Source of the DNA: UBA4466 sp963925035
GTDB taxonomy: Bacteria > Bacteroidota > Bacteroidia > Flavobacteriales_D > Crocinitomicaceae
DNA: 64,000 nt
Assembly: GCA_963925035.1 (NCBI GenBank)
Contig: CAWUSK010000039.1
Location: 37,345-101,344 of the forward strand
Reading direction: 5' to 3'
A model generated the notes under the pieces. It was given only the letters and a program-made list of their open reading frames with translations, was not told the DNA's origin and did no database searches. The position numbers were made by a program, and so were the translations under genes. Positions 1 through 10,600 of this stretch are shown here, in pieces. The stretch's first letter is position 1. The number at the start of each line of letters is the position of its first letter.

Positions 1-2058
1 TGGAGAATGGCAGAAACGAATCGTGCTTACAAAGACTACAGAAAAGCCGAATATTATTACGCAAAAGTTTACGAGCGTGAAGAAGCTGGTATTTATCCCT
101 CAAGTCTTCTACAACTTGGCTTAATGCAGAAGCAAAATGGAAAATTTGACCAAGCGCTTGAAACATTCAAGCGGGCCAAGAAGAAATATTACAAAGACAA
201 AAAAAGTTATTTGTACCTCAAATCGAAACAAGAGTTAGCGAGCACCGTTTGGGCAAAGTCTGCAATTATAGATACTGCCAATGCCGTTATAGATAAATTA
301 CCCGAAACAGTGAATACACAAAACTCGGAGTTTGGACATGGCATTTATAACGGGGAATTGATTTTTTCAAGTCTGAGAGCAGACTCCATTAGTGCGGCGG
401 AAGAAGTCTATTCAACAGAATACAAAACCTCTTTGTATAGAAGTAAAATTGAAGATTTAAAATTCCAACAATCGACTCAAATAAAAGAACTCTTTCTTGA
501 TCATTTAAATTCAGGAAACGGAAGTTTTTCTATGGATGGTAATCGCTTTTATTTTAGCCAATGTTCAGAAAAAGGTTATAATTATTCGTGTAAAATCATG
601 GTCGCTTATTACAACAACGGAGGATGGTCGCAAATCGATTCCTTAGGTGAAATTATAAACGAACCTGGGACAAACACTACAATGCCATGTATCGCAAAAC
701 TAAACGGAGATGAAACATTAATTTTCGCTTCTGACCGAGAAGATTCTGAAGGTGGATTGGATTTATATTACAGTAAAATTAAAAATGGGAATCAATTCGG
801 AAAGGCACGGTCAATTAGCGCTTTAAACACAATGGACAATGAAGTAACTCCTTGGTGGGATAATAAACTTAACCGATTGTATTTCTCATCATCTTGGCAC
901 AATGGATTCGGTGGTTTGGATGTTTTCTATTCTGAATATACAGATCGATTTGAAGACCCAATTAATGCTGGACTACCGGTCAACAGTAGCGCTAATGATT
1001 TGTATTATTTCAACGCAAATGACAGTTCTTTTGTAACATCAAATAGAATCGGAGTTTATTTTAGTAAAAACCCTACTTGTTGCAGTGATATTTTCATGTT
1101 AAGCCCTCCAATAATTGAAGAGCCCCCTTCGAAAGAAGAAACTTTAGAGGAGTTAAATAAGCGATTGCCAGTAACACTTTACTTTCACAATGATGTTCCT
1201 AATCCACGCTCTCGAGACACTTTAACTCGATTAAATTATATTACTACCTATAGTGAATATACGGCAATGTTGGATCAATACAAAAACGAATATGCTAATG
1301 GCCTAAATGGAGAAAAAGCTGAATTTGCAAAAGAAGAAATCGAAAACTTCTTTATTGAATATGTCGACAAAGGTGCTTCTGATTTAACATTATTTAGAAA
1401 TTTACTGTTAAAAGAATTGGACAAAGGCGCAAAAATAAACATCACTATTAAAGGTTTCGCTAGTCCGCTAGCCAAGACAGATTACAATGTTAATTTAACA
1501 AAGCGTAGAATTTCATCATTGATTAATTATATGCGTGAATTCAATGATGGCGTTTTCGTGAAATATCTAGATGCAACTGCAAACAATGGAGGGCAAGTTG
1601 TTTTTTCTCAAGTTCCTTTTGGAGAATATACAGCTAACCAATTAACAAGTGACAATCCGAATGACGTTCAAAACTCCGTTTACTCCAGAAATGCTGCGAT
1701 AGAAAGAAAAATTGAAATTCAGAGTGTCAGCTATTTAAATGAAAATCAGAAATTTGCGATTGTTTCCGACAATCCAGTGAAGGATGCAGGTACAAGTAGG
1801 CAAGGCGATATTATTAAACAGTCGTTTAAAGTGAAAAATGAATCTATGAATTCCGTTGAGCTGAATGCTATTCGTATTACTTGCGACTGTGTAACTGCTA
1901 GTGCTAGTAGAATGACCTTAGCACCAGGAGAAATAATAACAATTGACATGGAATTAGATACAACATCGAAAACAGGGTTTACCTTAGAATCAATCTATTT
2001 GAGCTTAAAAGACCAGCCTGAAGAATTAAGATTGTACATTTCAACAGAAATAAAATAA
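1..2058 (+). CDS. Envelope protein, TPR-PD40-OmpA-like-DUF1573, 5' partial
   Basis: The frame is open to the first base of the window, so the start and any signal peptide lie upstream; an internal ATG at 7 is unlikely to be the start because it falls inside a TPR-like segment. Numbering from that ATG, the order is: TPR helices about 10-90; PD40/WD40-like propeller repeats about 165-375 (phrases such as LIFASDREDSEGGLDLYY); an OmpA-like peptidoglycan-binding region about 385-575 with NLTKRRISSLINYM; and a DUF1573 beta-sandwich about 590-680 with ITCDCVTA. The TPR/PD40/OmpA order resembles PorE-type periplasmic anchors of the type IX system (family knowledge). The DUF1573 tail is not part of that scheme. 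Function is inferred only: an envelope-anchored scaffold. Confidence 0.8.
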   Translation, partial: WRMAETNRAYKDYRKAEYYYAKVYEREEAGIYPSSLLQLGLMQKQNGKFDQALETFKRAKKKYYKDKKSYLYLKSKQELASTVWAKSAIIDTANAVIDKLPETVNTQNSEFGHGIYNGELIFSSLRADSISAAEEVYSTEYKTSLYRSKIEDLKFQQSTQIKELFLDHLNSGNGSFSMDGNRFYFSQCSEKGYNYSCKIMVAYYNNGGWSQIDSLGEIINEPGTNTTMPCIAKLNGDETLIFASDREDSEGGLDLYYSKIKNGNQFGKARSISALNTMDNEVTPWWDNKLNRLYFSSSWHNGFGGLDVFYSEYTDRFEDPINAGLPVNSSANDLYYFNANDSSFVTSNRIGVYFSKNPTCCSDIFMLSPPIIEEPPSKEETLEELNKRLPVTLYFHNDVPNPRSRDTLTRLNYITTYSEYTAMLDQYKNEYANGLNGEKAEFAKEEIENFFIEYVDKGASDLTLFRNLLLKELDKGAKINITIKGFASPLAKTDYNVNLTKRRISSLINYMREFNDGVFVKYLDATANNGGQVVFSQVPFGEYTANQLTSDNPNDVQNSVYSRNAAIERKIEIQSVSYLNENQKFAIVSDNPVKDAGTSRQGDIIKQSFKVKNESMNSVELNAIRITCDCVTASASRMTLAPGEIITIDMELDTTSKTGFTLESIYLSLKDQPEELRLYISTEIK

Positions 2059-2096
2059 ATCCAAGAGATTGTATTAATTTAGCCGAAAATTCAGCT

Positions 2097-3242
2097 GTGT
2101 CAAACTCTCCTAAACGTTTACATTTTATTGATTGGGCTAGAAGCATCGCTATTATTTTGATGCTTCAAGGGCATTTCATCACAGCTACTTTTCAAAATTA
2201 TTCGGCGTTAAAATTCAAGGTTATAACTCAAGGAACATCAGGGAACTTTATTTTTGATTTTTGGATTCAATTGCGCGGATTAACTGCTCCATTGTTTTTC
2301 ACGATAACGGGGTTGATTTTTGTGTTTTTACTCGTTAAAAAACAATACGACAATCCGTTTAAGAACCCACGAGTTAAAAAAGGCTTACGTCGTGCCATCC
2401 AAGTTATTATTATTGGATACATGCTACAATTAAACATTAAAAATATTCCTTATTATTTATCCGGTAAAATCAACGATAGGTTCTTCGCTTTTCATGTATT
2501 GCAGTCTATTGGTTTCGGAATATTGGTAATCATTCTCATTTACATTCTTTCAAGTTACATTAAAAAAATACCGCTGGTTATTTACCTATTTGTCCTCGCT
2601 ATAATAATTTTTGGATTGAAATCTTACCTAAAAGGAATGGGAAGCGCATACTTCCCAAGTAATGCACCAGCAATAATTCAAAATATTTTTCACGGAGAAC
2701 ACTCCATTTTCCCTATCTCCCCTTGGGTAGGATATATTTTATCTGGTGGTGTTCTTGGAGCAATTTTCGGTAAATATGAATCGCAAATTCATTCTAAATC
2801 ATTCTGGTATAAATTTTTAATAATTGCGGTTTGCTGTCTACTCACTTTAAGAATATTATTTCATGTTTTTGGAATTTACTTTTTTACAGAAGAGTTTAGC
2901 GCATCAGGATATTCTTTTATCACACTAATAAAAATAGTAACGCTATTGACCATATTGATATTAATTGATACAAAATTCAAATTTACAGAAGGTCTTTTTT
3001 CGGCGATGGGCCAAGACACATTAATCATCTACGTGCTGCATACAATGGTTTTATATGGAGCGTTTATCGGAATAGGATTAAATACGTATTTTAGCAAATC
3101 ACTTAGCGGAATGGAAGCAATTTTCGGGGCAGTTTTATTTGTAGTTTTATTTGCATTTATCATCAAGTTAAAGCCTGGAATTGATAAAAAAATAAACTCG
3201 TTGAAAGAAAAAATACGGTTAACATTAAAACGAAAAGGTTAA
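2097..3242 (+). CDS. Multi-pass membrane acyltransferase-like protein (DUF1624/HGSNAT-like), copy 1
   Basis: 381 residues with about ten hydrophobic segments. The N-terminus RLHFIDWARSIAIILMLQGH matches the heparan-alpha-glucosaminide N-acetyltransferase/DUF1624 type, where a conserved Asp-Arg and a histidine sit in the first membrane helix. Such proteins move acyl groups across the membrane onto sugars; the substrate here is unknown. The start codon is GTG at 2097. The next gene, one base after the stop, is a paralogue with the same motif, so the two are probably co-transcribed. No catalytic claim beyond the fold is possible from the sequence alone. Confidence 0.8.
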   Translation: MSNSPKRLHFIDWARSIAIILMLQGHFITATFQNYSALKFKVITQGTSGNFIFDFWIQLRGLTAPLFFTITGLIFVFLLVKKQYDNPFKNPRVKKGLRRAIQVIIIGYMLQLNIKNIPYYLSGKINDRFFAFHVLQSIGFGILVIILIYILSSYIKKIPLVIYLFVLAIIIFGLKSYLKGMGSAYFPSNAPAIIQNIFHGEHSIFPISPWVGYILSGGVLGAIFGKYESQIHSKSFWYKFLIIAVCCLLTLRILFHVFGIYFFTEEFSASGYSFITLIKIVTLLTILILIDTKFKFTEGLFSAMGQDTLIIYVLHTMVLYGAFIGIGLNTYFSKSLSGMEAIFGAVLFVVLFAFIIKLKPGIDKKINSLKEKIRLTLKRKG

Positions 3243-3243
3243 A

Positions 3244-4377
3244 ATGTCTGGTTTAAAAGTAAAGGAAGTTTCGGTTAAAGGAAAGCGACTCAAGTTTATT
3301 GATATGGCACGTTCGGTTGCCATATTATTAATGTTAGAGGGACATTTTGTCGATGATTCGCTTATGGACGTGTTTAGAGACCACGACAATGCTATTTTTT
3401 CAACATGGTATTATATTCGTGGTTTTACAGCTCCGGTATTCTTGACGGTAACAGGATTGATTTTCACCTACCTATTACTTCAAAAACAAGATGAACCTTA
3501 CTTTTCTAACCTTCGAGTTAAGAAAGGATTCAAACGTGTTGTAGAACTGTTCTTTTGGGGTTATATGCTTCAATGGTACTCATTCCATGTTTTAGAATGT
3601 ATTGCGGCTGGCATCTTCTCTATTCTAGTGCTGTTTTTACTTTACAAACTGATAAAAATAATTCCATTATGGATTTATTTCATGATTGCCGGAATTATAC
3701 TTTTTACGTCATTTTTGTATTTTCAAAATATGCCAGATGACCAACAATGGTTGCCAATAAACAATTCATTCCTAGAATCATTTTTTCATGGACCTAAGCA
3801 TAAATCTATCTTCCCTATAGTGCCATGGATGGGTTATACGATGTTTGGATCAATGATCGGTGCCTTGTTACACTCTTTGCATAAAATTGTAACAAAATAT
3901 TACTTTGCTGGAGTATTCGTAATTGTAGGTTTCATACTTTATCACTATTCACACGAATTACTCGAAGTAACTGATTCAATCTGGGCAACTATTAGCGGAA
4001 GAAACCCAAAAATAGTGCGCTTAAACTGGCTTTACAACCGCCTTGGAATGGTATTTATGGAGTTAGGAGTATTGATGTTCATCGATAAACTTTTAGGAAA
4101 GCGAATAAAGGACACTAGCTTATTCCTAAAAGTAGGACAAAACACATTGACGATATACATCATTCACATGATTGTACTTTACGGAAGTATTTTAGGATTT
4201 GGATTGAATAAATATTGCTACAAAAATTTAAACCCACTGCAAGTAACAGTTGGAGCAATACTATTTATTACAACTTTTGTGATTTTTATAAAGTACTTGG
4301 ATCAAATTAAAGCAAAACTATCTTTTATCCTTGTCCCGATAAGCAAGTTCTTTAATCGACTATTTCGAGTAAATTAG
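3244..4377 (+). CDS. Multi-pass membrane acyltransferase-like protein (DUF1624/HGSNAT-like), copy 2
   Basis: 377 residues, a tandem paralogue of the preceding gene. The shared N-terminal motif is RLKFIDMARSVAILLMLEGH; both carry a TAP(V/L)F(L/F)T.TGLIF segment, a FP..PW.GY segment and a late GQ(D/N)TL.IY..H segment. The copies have clearly diverged, so the duplication is old. The spacing of one base to copy 1 suggests co-translation and perhaps a two-subunit enzyme. The 3' end overlaps the convergent SGNH gene by four bases. Substrate unknown; transfer of acyl groups to a surface sugar is an inference. Confidence 0.8.
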   Translation: MSGLKVKEVSVKGKRLKFIDMARSVAILLMLEGHFVDDSLMDVFRDHDNAIFSTWYYIRGFTAPVFLTVTGLIFTYLLLQKQDEPYFSNLRVKKGFKRVVELFFWGYMLQWYSFHVLECIAAGIFSILVLFLLYKLIKIIPLWIYFMIAGIILFTSFLYFQNMPDDQQWLPINNSFLESFFHGPKHKSIFPIVPWMGYTMFGSMIGALLHSLHKIVTKYYFAGVFVIVGFILYHYSHELLEVTDSIWATISGRNPKIVRLNWLYNRLGMVFMELGVLMFIDKLLGKRIKDTSLFLKVGQNTLTIYIIHMIVLYGSILGFGLNKYCYKNLNPLQVTVGAILFITTFVIFIKYLDQIKAKLSFILVPISKFFNRLFRVN

Positions 4378-5480
4378 TTTTTCTTAGTGTTTGTTACTTC
4401 AAGCTTAGGCTTTTTGCGCTCGTACGGTGATGGAGCTAAAGGCTTTTCAAACTTTATCTTTCTCTTAATTTTACGTTCGCCACATTCCTCTTCAACAACA
4501 AGCGTCACAATGTATTCTTGTGCGTATTTAAACTTGTGTGTCACAATCGAATCGGTGGATGATTTACCGTCTCCAAAATACCATTTAACTGAAATCGCAT
4601 CTGGAAAGTAAGCGGTACAATGCGCTAAATACTCTCCAGTTTTAGTCCTCACGGGCTTCACCTTGACGACGTCGCCAATCAACTTAAATTCCTCCAAATG
4701 CAGATTCACGTACTTATAAGCAGTATTCGCAAGAAAATCAGCATCCTTTTCTAGAATCCCTTTACTATAAGAACCACTTGGTGTGTTTTTAAAAATGGAC
4801 GTAAAGAAAGTGTAGGCAATCAAAAAAGAACCTTCCAAGGTTGGGTGTTGACCATCTTCACGGTATAAATTAATAGGTGATTTACTTCTTACATCCTGCC
4901 AAACTTGTCCAACTGGCACAATAGGTAGGTTGAACTTTGTTGAAATATACTCATAACCTCGCTTTACAGTGTCACTCATTTTTGTGTATGTATCAACTTC
5001 ACTGCGTTCCGCAAAACCGTCCTTATATCCCCACGTCATATAAAGTAGTACATTCGTACACGAATTATTTGCGTAGACTGAATCTAAAATTTTTTGAATG
5101 TAAGGAACAGAAGCTGTATCGATGTAATTCTCTGGATAAGAAAGTTCACGACTAAATCCTTGCAACACGACATAATCCCATTTTCTTTCTTTTAATTTTG
5201 CATACAACTCTGGTTTTAAGCTGTGCATCTTAAAACTATGATTACTGAACGCATTCATCTCCACATACATCTTCACACCTTTCGCCTCAGCTATCTTATC
5301 AAACAGTACAGGCATACTGTTCATATGTGTATAGCTATTACCAATAAACAAAATACTTTGATTTTGACTCTCCGGCAATGCAGAGGCCTGATTAACAGGT
5401 TGTTGTGAATAGGAAGATGCCTGAAGTAAAAAAGTAAACAACAGCATAAAAAAGCGCTTGAACTGATTGGTAAGTTTCAT
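4374..5480 (-). CDS. Secreted SGNH/GDSL-type hydrolase with PKD domain
   Basis: About 368 residues from the ATG at 5480, which gives a clean signal peptide (MKLTNQFKRFFMLLFTFLLQ, cleavage probably near SYSQ). An upstream in-frame ATG at 5492 adds four residues and cannot be excluded. SGNH block I is ILFIGNSYT, with the nucleophile Ser in GNS. The block V Asp/His pair is in EDGQHPT. A PKD-like beta domain follows (VKWYFGDGKSSTDS ... THKF). The family hydrolyses esters, often acetyl groups on carbohydrates. There is no type IX C-terminal sorting signal. It converges on the acyltransferase pair with a four-base overlap. Periplasmic or surface location is inferred. Confidence 0.8.
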   Translation of the reverse strand: MKLTNQFKRFFMLLFTFLLQASSYSQQPVNQASALPESQNQSILFIGNSYTHMNSMPVLFDKIAEAKGVKMYVEMNAFSNHSFKMHSLKPELYAKLKERKWDYVVLQGFSRELSYPENYIDTASVPYIQKILDSVYANNSCTNVLLYMTWGYKDGFAERSEVDTYTKMSDTVKRGYEYISTKFNLPIVPVGQVWQDVRSKSPINLYREDGQHPTLEGSFLIAYTFFTSIFKNTPSGSYSKGILEKDADFLANTAYKYVNLHLEEFKLIGDVVKVKPVRTKTGEYLAHCTAYFPDAISVKWYFGDGKSSTDSIVTHKFKYAQEYIVTLVVEEECGERKIKRKIKFEKPLAPSPYERKKPKLEVTNTKKN

Positions 5481-5559
5481 TATTTCAATCATAAAATTAA
5501 TTCAAGAATTGAGTTACCAAATATTAAACCAAAATATTAAGTTCAAACCTCAGTTGTTT

Positions 5560-5949
5560 TTATCGTTGTGCAATACTCTCGGCAATTTGTGCCAATTTTT
5601 GTTGATCCAACTTCAGTTTTGGTTTAGCGAAATTCATATCATCCAACTTATCAATAGGAATTAAATGAATATGCGCATGCGGAACCTCGAGACCGATTAC
5701 TGTCACTCCTATTCGCTTACAAGGAAAGACCTTCTCAATTTTTTTTGAAACCATCTTAGCAAAGATCATCATCCGACCTAAAAGTTCATCTTCAAGATTA
5801 AAAATATAATCCACTTCGATCTTCGGAATAACTAAAACATGTCCTTGCTTAACGGGCATAATATCTAAAAATGCTAAGAACTCTTCATTTTCCGCTACCT
5901 TGTAACATGGAATTTCACCATTAATAATTTTGGTAAATAACGTAGCCAT
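5560..5949 (-). CDS. HIT family nucleotide-binding protein
   Basis: 129 residues, usual length for a bacterial Hint-type HIT protein. The histidine triad HAHIHLIPI lies near residue 100, and the N-terminal TLFTKIINGEIPCYKV plus KQGHVLVIPK are typical of the family. These cytosolic enzymes hydrolyse purine nucleoside phosphoramidates or AMP-linked substrates; the physiological substrate is usually unknown. The start codon overlaps the greA stop by one base (TAATG), so the two are translationally coupled, an arrangement I regard as common in Bacteroidota. Confidence 0.93.
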   Translation of the reverse strand: MATLFTKIINGEIPCYKVAENEEFLAFLDIMPVKQGHVLVIPKIEVDYIFNLEDELLGRMMIFAKMVSKKIEKVFPCKRIGVTVIGLEVPHAHIHLIPIDKLDDMNFAKPKLKLDQQKLAQIAESIAQR

Positions 5950-6422
5950 TAACGAGATATTTCAACAACTTCAAATTGAATTATTCCATTTGGAGTTGTA
6001 ATTTCCGCAATATCACCAACAGATTTACCTAACAGACCTTTACCTATTGGCGAATCCACACTAATTTTCTTCTCTTTTAAATTCGCCTCACTTTCAGCAA
6101 CCAAGGTATAAATCATTTCCATTCCATTCATCGGGTTTTTGATTTTTACTGTTGAAAGAATGAACACCTTTGAAGAGTCAATATCTGAATCATCAATTAC
6201 ACGCGCATTAGATAGCACTTCTTTGAGCTTTGAAATTTTCATTTCGAGCAATCCTTGAGCTTCTTTTGCCGCATCGTATTCAGCATTTTCAGATAAATCA
6301 CCTTTATCTCTCGCTTCACCAATCTGAACAGAAATCGCTGGACGTTGAACTGTTTCCATTTCATACAGTTCTTTCTTTAGTCTAGTAAGACCCTCTAAGG
6401 AATAATAACTTATTTGTGACAT
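5949..6422 (-). CDS. greA: Transcription elongation factor GreA
   Basis: 157 residues from the ATG at 6422 (MSQISYYSLEGLTRLKKELY); a start at 6452 adds ten unconserved residues and is not chosen. The N-terminal coiled coil carries the acidic tip GDLSENAEYDAAKEAQ, which enters the RNA polymerase secondary channel and stimulates transcript cleavage. The C-terminal FKBP-like domain has SPIGKGLLGKSVGD. Cytosolic. A rho-independent terminator serving the upstream operon ends about 20 bases before this start, which leaves little room for a promoter (see findings). Confidence 0.96.
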   Translation of the reverse strand: MSQISYYSLEGLTRLKKELYEMETVQRPAISVQIGEARDKGDLSENAEYDAAKEAQGLLEMKISKLKEVLSNARVIDDSDIDSSKVFILSTVKIKNPMNGMEMIYTLVAESEANLKEKKISVDSPIGKGLLGKSVGDIAEITTPNGIIQFEVVEISR

Positions 6423-6443
6423 GTTAATTCTAATTTCATTATA

Positions 6444-6477
6444 CAAAAACAAGAGAGCCCTTAATAGGACTCTCTTG
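6444..6477 (-). terminator. Rho-independent terminator of the TonB receptor operon
   Basis: On the minus strand an 8-bp perfect stem (CAAGAGAG with CTCTCTTG, 6450-6457/6470-6477), extended by CCT/AGG around a short loop, is followed by a run of five T. It lies 26 bases after the PorV-like gene. Confidence 0.8.
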
Positions 6478-6502
6478 AGATATTAAATATAGTAAATTCT
6501 TT

Positions 6503-7582
6503 TTACTTCAAGCTAATCGTCGCTCCAATTGTATGAATTAATCCAAATGTACCTGCGAAACGCACTGCGTATTCGATACCAAGAGCATTTTTATTTTCTC
6601 CAACTAAAGCATCAACAGACAAACCAGCAGTTGGTCCAATCAATGCGTTAGAACGATTCTCAGCACTGAAAAGGTTTTTCTCGTAAACGAAACCACCTCT
6701 TAAGTTAAAAGCAACTCCAGCAGCTGTCATTCCGTAATCAAGTCCTAAAGCGAATTGATCTGAAGAAAATGAGTTTGCAGTAAACCCAAGTGCCAAGTTA
6801 ATTTTGTGTTGCTCGTTAATGATGAAATCATATGCCCCTCCAATAGAAAGAAGCGAAGGCAATTCATACGTAGCTGATCTTTGTTCTAGAGTTGCTACAG
6901 CATTTACCGAAGCACTCGATGAAACATAATTAATTTGATTTGCCAAACCATCACCTTTAAACTTCATAACAGGTCCAACATTTTTTAATGTAATACCAAA
7001 TTTAATTTGATCTTGTTCACCAGTAACATATCTAATACCAGCATCAAAAGCGAAACCAGTTGCTTTCAGGTTAGACATACTTTCTGTAATCACCTTGATA
7101 TTAATACCTCCATAAATAGAGCTAGAGAATGTTCTAGCATAACCGATGTTAAAGACATTTGAACGTGGTGAGAAAGTACCAATATTTCCTTCAGGATTAT
7201 TTACCGTAGTAATTGGAATGTCACCGTAACCAAACGATTGCATACTTACCGCGATAACATCAGATTCAGAAATTTTCTGAGCGATTCCAGCACTGTACAA
7301 TGCGATATCAGCTGACCCCATCCAATTTGTATAATTGAATTTGATTTGCGTTTTATCTGTAAATGCAAGTCCCGCAATATTAGTAAAGGATGCTTCCAAG
7401 CCGTTAACACTTGCGATACCAGCGTTTCCAGAACCAGTACTTCTAGCCCATGGATTCACTAACATATGCGATGCTCCAGCAGAACCAACACGATCTTCAT
7501 TTCCTGCAATACTTGTAAACCCAGTCATTACTGCTAAACCTACAACTACTGCGCTTTTTATTTTTACGATTGAATTATTCAT
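6503..7582 (-). CDS. PorV/PorQ-family outer-membrane beta-barrel protein
   Basis: 359 residues with a signal peptide (about 1-26, ending near FTSIAG). The N-terminal GSAGASHMLVNPWARSTGSGNAGIA followed by GLEASFTNIAGLAF is the signature of the PorV/PorQ (FadL-like) barrel family, and the C-terminus (HTIGATISLK) is a final beta strand. PorV itself shuttles type IX cargo from the translocon to the PorU sortase (family knowledge). This copy is separate from the true porV at 53.4 kb. It is the last gene of a three-gene operon behind a 1405-residue secreted protein, from which it is 21 bases away. A dedicated shuttle or receptor for that protein is inferred. Confidence 0.88.
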   Translation of the reverse strand: MNNSIVKIKSAVVVGLAVMTGFTSIAGNEDRVGSAGASHMLVNPWARSTGSGNAGIASVNGLEASFTNIAGLAFTDKTQIKFNYTNWMGSADIALYSAGIAQKISESDVIAVSMQSFGYGDIPITTVNNPEGNIGTFSPRSNVFNIGYARTFSSSIYGGINIKVITESMSNLKATGFAFDAGIRYVTGEQDQIKFGITLKNVGPVMKFKGDGLANQINYVSSSASVNAVATLEQRSATYELPSLLSIGGAYDFIINEQHKINLALGFTANSFSSDQFALGLDYGMTAAGVAFNLRGGFVYEKNLFSAENRSNALIGPTAGLSVDALVGENKNALGIEYAVRFAGTFGLIHTIGATISLK

Positions 7583-7603
7583 TTCAACTTAATTTTAATC
7601 TGA

Positions 7604-10600
7604 TTAAATTCCTTGTAAATCTATTTGTCTCATTCCACCGTAGAACTTAACAATTCTTTCTCCAATATCTGGAACATCCACATGGATGAGGAACAAGCCA
7701 CCCGATACCGGAATACCTGAGTAATTCTTAAGGTCCCAATCTACCGAAGTAATTGGACTATCCTTTTTAAATGTTCTAACTAATTTTCCATTTACCGTAT
7801 AAATCTTGATTGTACATATTTCTGGAAGATTCGTAATCTTAACTCTTGTATCCAAACGACTTGTTTCATACTCAGAATAAGCATAATATGGATTTGGAAC
7901 AACATTGATGATGTCTAACACTTCTGTCAAACGATCAATATCACCGGTTCTAGTCGCAATATTATCCATGTTCCAAGAGTACATTGGCTTACCTCCATTT
8001 GGACCACCGGTTGGTGATGCAGCAGTAGAGAAATTTTTGTATTCTTTGTTTACACGTAAGCTAATTGAAACTTCAGTAGCTAAAAACTGTTGTCCAGCCA
8101 ATAAAATAGGATTCGCAATCCAACTGATACTTCCGTAAACGTTTCTCTTAAGTGCATTATCTCCTCCTTCAATAGCTAACATATCATTGTATAAAACATG
8201 CGTAGAATTACTGGCAGCTTCAGAAGGAACATAAGCAGGATAATTGTATCCTAACGTATAGTTGTTCTTCGCTTTATTTTGGAAGCTATAGATATAAATC
8301 GGGTGCATTCCACCTAAAATAGGGTTTCCGCTATTGTCAACAATTCTATCTGTTGGGTTCCATAACATATCACCACCATTATCAGAAATCAAAAATGAAT
8401 TTTCACCAAACGCCAAGTATAAACGAGCTCCAGATTCTACATCAATTGCATATCCTGGGAACCAACCCATACCAGTACCTGTTCCGTCTACATTTCCATT
8501 TTTATCAACACTTTGACTTTTTCTCATTGCACCAGGTGAGCAGTTTCCAACGTTCAAAGCAGCCTCTCTTCCTAATTCAATAACCGGGCATCTTGTCCAT
8601 TTTGATTTATCCGCAGTAATAACGATATCAACACTAGGTGTGAAACTAATTGATGCGTTTTTACGAGCTGCAGCAGGTCCAGGATAATTAAAGTAAGCCA
8701 ACGGCATAAAGCTAGCTTGGTAACCTACAACTCTATGAGGAGCAATTCCACCACCTAGTACTTTAGACCATTCTTTAGCATCATCATAACCAACTTCATC
8801 TGGGTAGTTACAAGGATTTAAATAATCTGCAACATCTGGATTACAATCACCAGTAGTTGGATCTAAATTCGGCTCATACGTACCTGAACGAATCCAGTTC
8901 GTTGGATAATACGCATCATTATCAGCAATAACAGACAACCAACGTTTTGTACTATCAACGTAATTAATAGATTCTGACAATAATTTTGTTGAATTAATTT
9001 CAATTCCTCCACTTGGAGAACCTTCAGGAACATAATATTTTTCCTGATTAATTTGAACTGAAACTCCCCATTCAGGTATCACTTGCTCATTGTTATTCCA
9101 AATCGTTCTATCAGAACTAACAGAATCAATAAGACTTCCACCATCTGAAGTATAACGTTTGATTACCCATGAAGCTGTATCAGCACCATTTGAATTAGAA
9201 GTATTATAATCTTTGAATTTACAAACAAAGTGTCCTCCTACAACATTCAATGGATCAACAACTTTCACATTAATTGGTCCAGCTCCATAATCGTAAACTG
9301 GATTTTCCAAGTACCCGTTTTGAATAATAGAATTTGTAGAAGCACTAGTTAAGTTAATAACTCTATTTCCATTTCCGTAACCGTCTAAACGTTTGATTTG
9401 AGGTCCTGAACCATAAACAAGGCTAGAAATTGTTCCAGCTGCCTCTGGTGATGGATTGTGAGGTATACCTGATACCGATCTAATAGAACCACCATCATAT
9501 CCCAAACGAGACGAAATGTACGGCATTCTTTGGCCATCTAAGGCTAAAGGATCGTTTGGATCATATTTTTTAAACTCATTATGTGCATAAGCTACGGCAA
9601 TATAGTAGTATGTTTTATGATTTACCAACGTTCTTGTTCCTTGCGCAAATTTATCTTCAGTAATTTGAAATGTATGACGAATACCTTTGTTTTCCGCGTC
9701 TACTTTTTTAGAACCAATTGAGAATCCTAATTCTTCATCGAAGTCAAAGTTGATCAAATCAACAATACCATTTTTGATGTCACATTGTGCAATCACTTGA
9801 GCTTTTGTATCATCACCGATATCAGCAATAGAAGTTTCTCCGTTTTTCAATTGGTAAATTTGATATCCTTCAAACGTGTAGAAACGATCTACTAACGGAT
9901 CAACAATATTTACTTTATCCTCTTCGTAGTAACCTTCATCACTGTTATTTGAAGCAGCTGGATTATCCAAAGATAAAATCAACTCATTCTCCAATTCTTG
10001 AATAGATAATTTTGGTGCGTAAGGTGGCTCCAAAATTCTAAAGCATGCATCAAACAAGGCTTGTGCCTTAGTATCTGCACGTTTCATTGCTTCAACAGAT
10101 GCAAATAACCCACCTGCATTACTTCTTCCATAAACAATACCAACAGTAATGTTGTTAATTGCTCCCGGTGTTAATGTAAACGGTCCAGCTGATTGTACAA
10201 ATCGTCTATCTCCTTTTACCGTATTTGCGGTAACCTCACTCCAATCGTCATTTACAATTGCTCCTGCAGTTGCCCAACCCAATGGATCAGAATCTCCAGG
10301 GAATAAATAATCAGATGGAGTTGTTGTTGCACTTGGTCCATAACCAGGCCCACCGTAAAACATTTCAGAACCATTCGCCCATGAACCACTCATAAAGTTA
10401 TAAAATTCATTTGCGTTAGAAGGATCTGAATAAGGATATACAGCACCTTGTCCTGTATAATACGTAAACCTTCTCATTCCAAAACGCTCATTATCTATAA
10501 GTCCATCAGAATATCCTAAACCAATTCCTTTGTAAACAATTCCGTTATCCGCAATTGCATCAGCAACAGTAGGAATAATTTCAGTTTCAGTTGTTTCATC

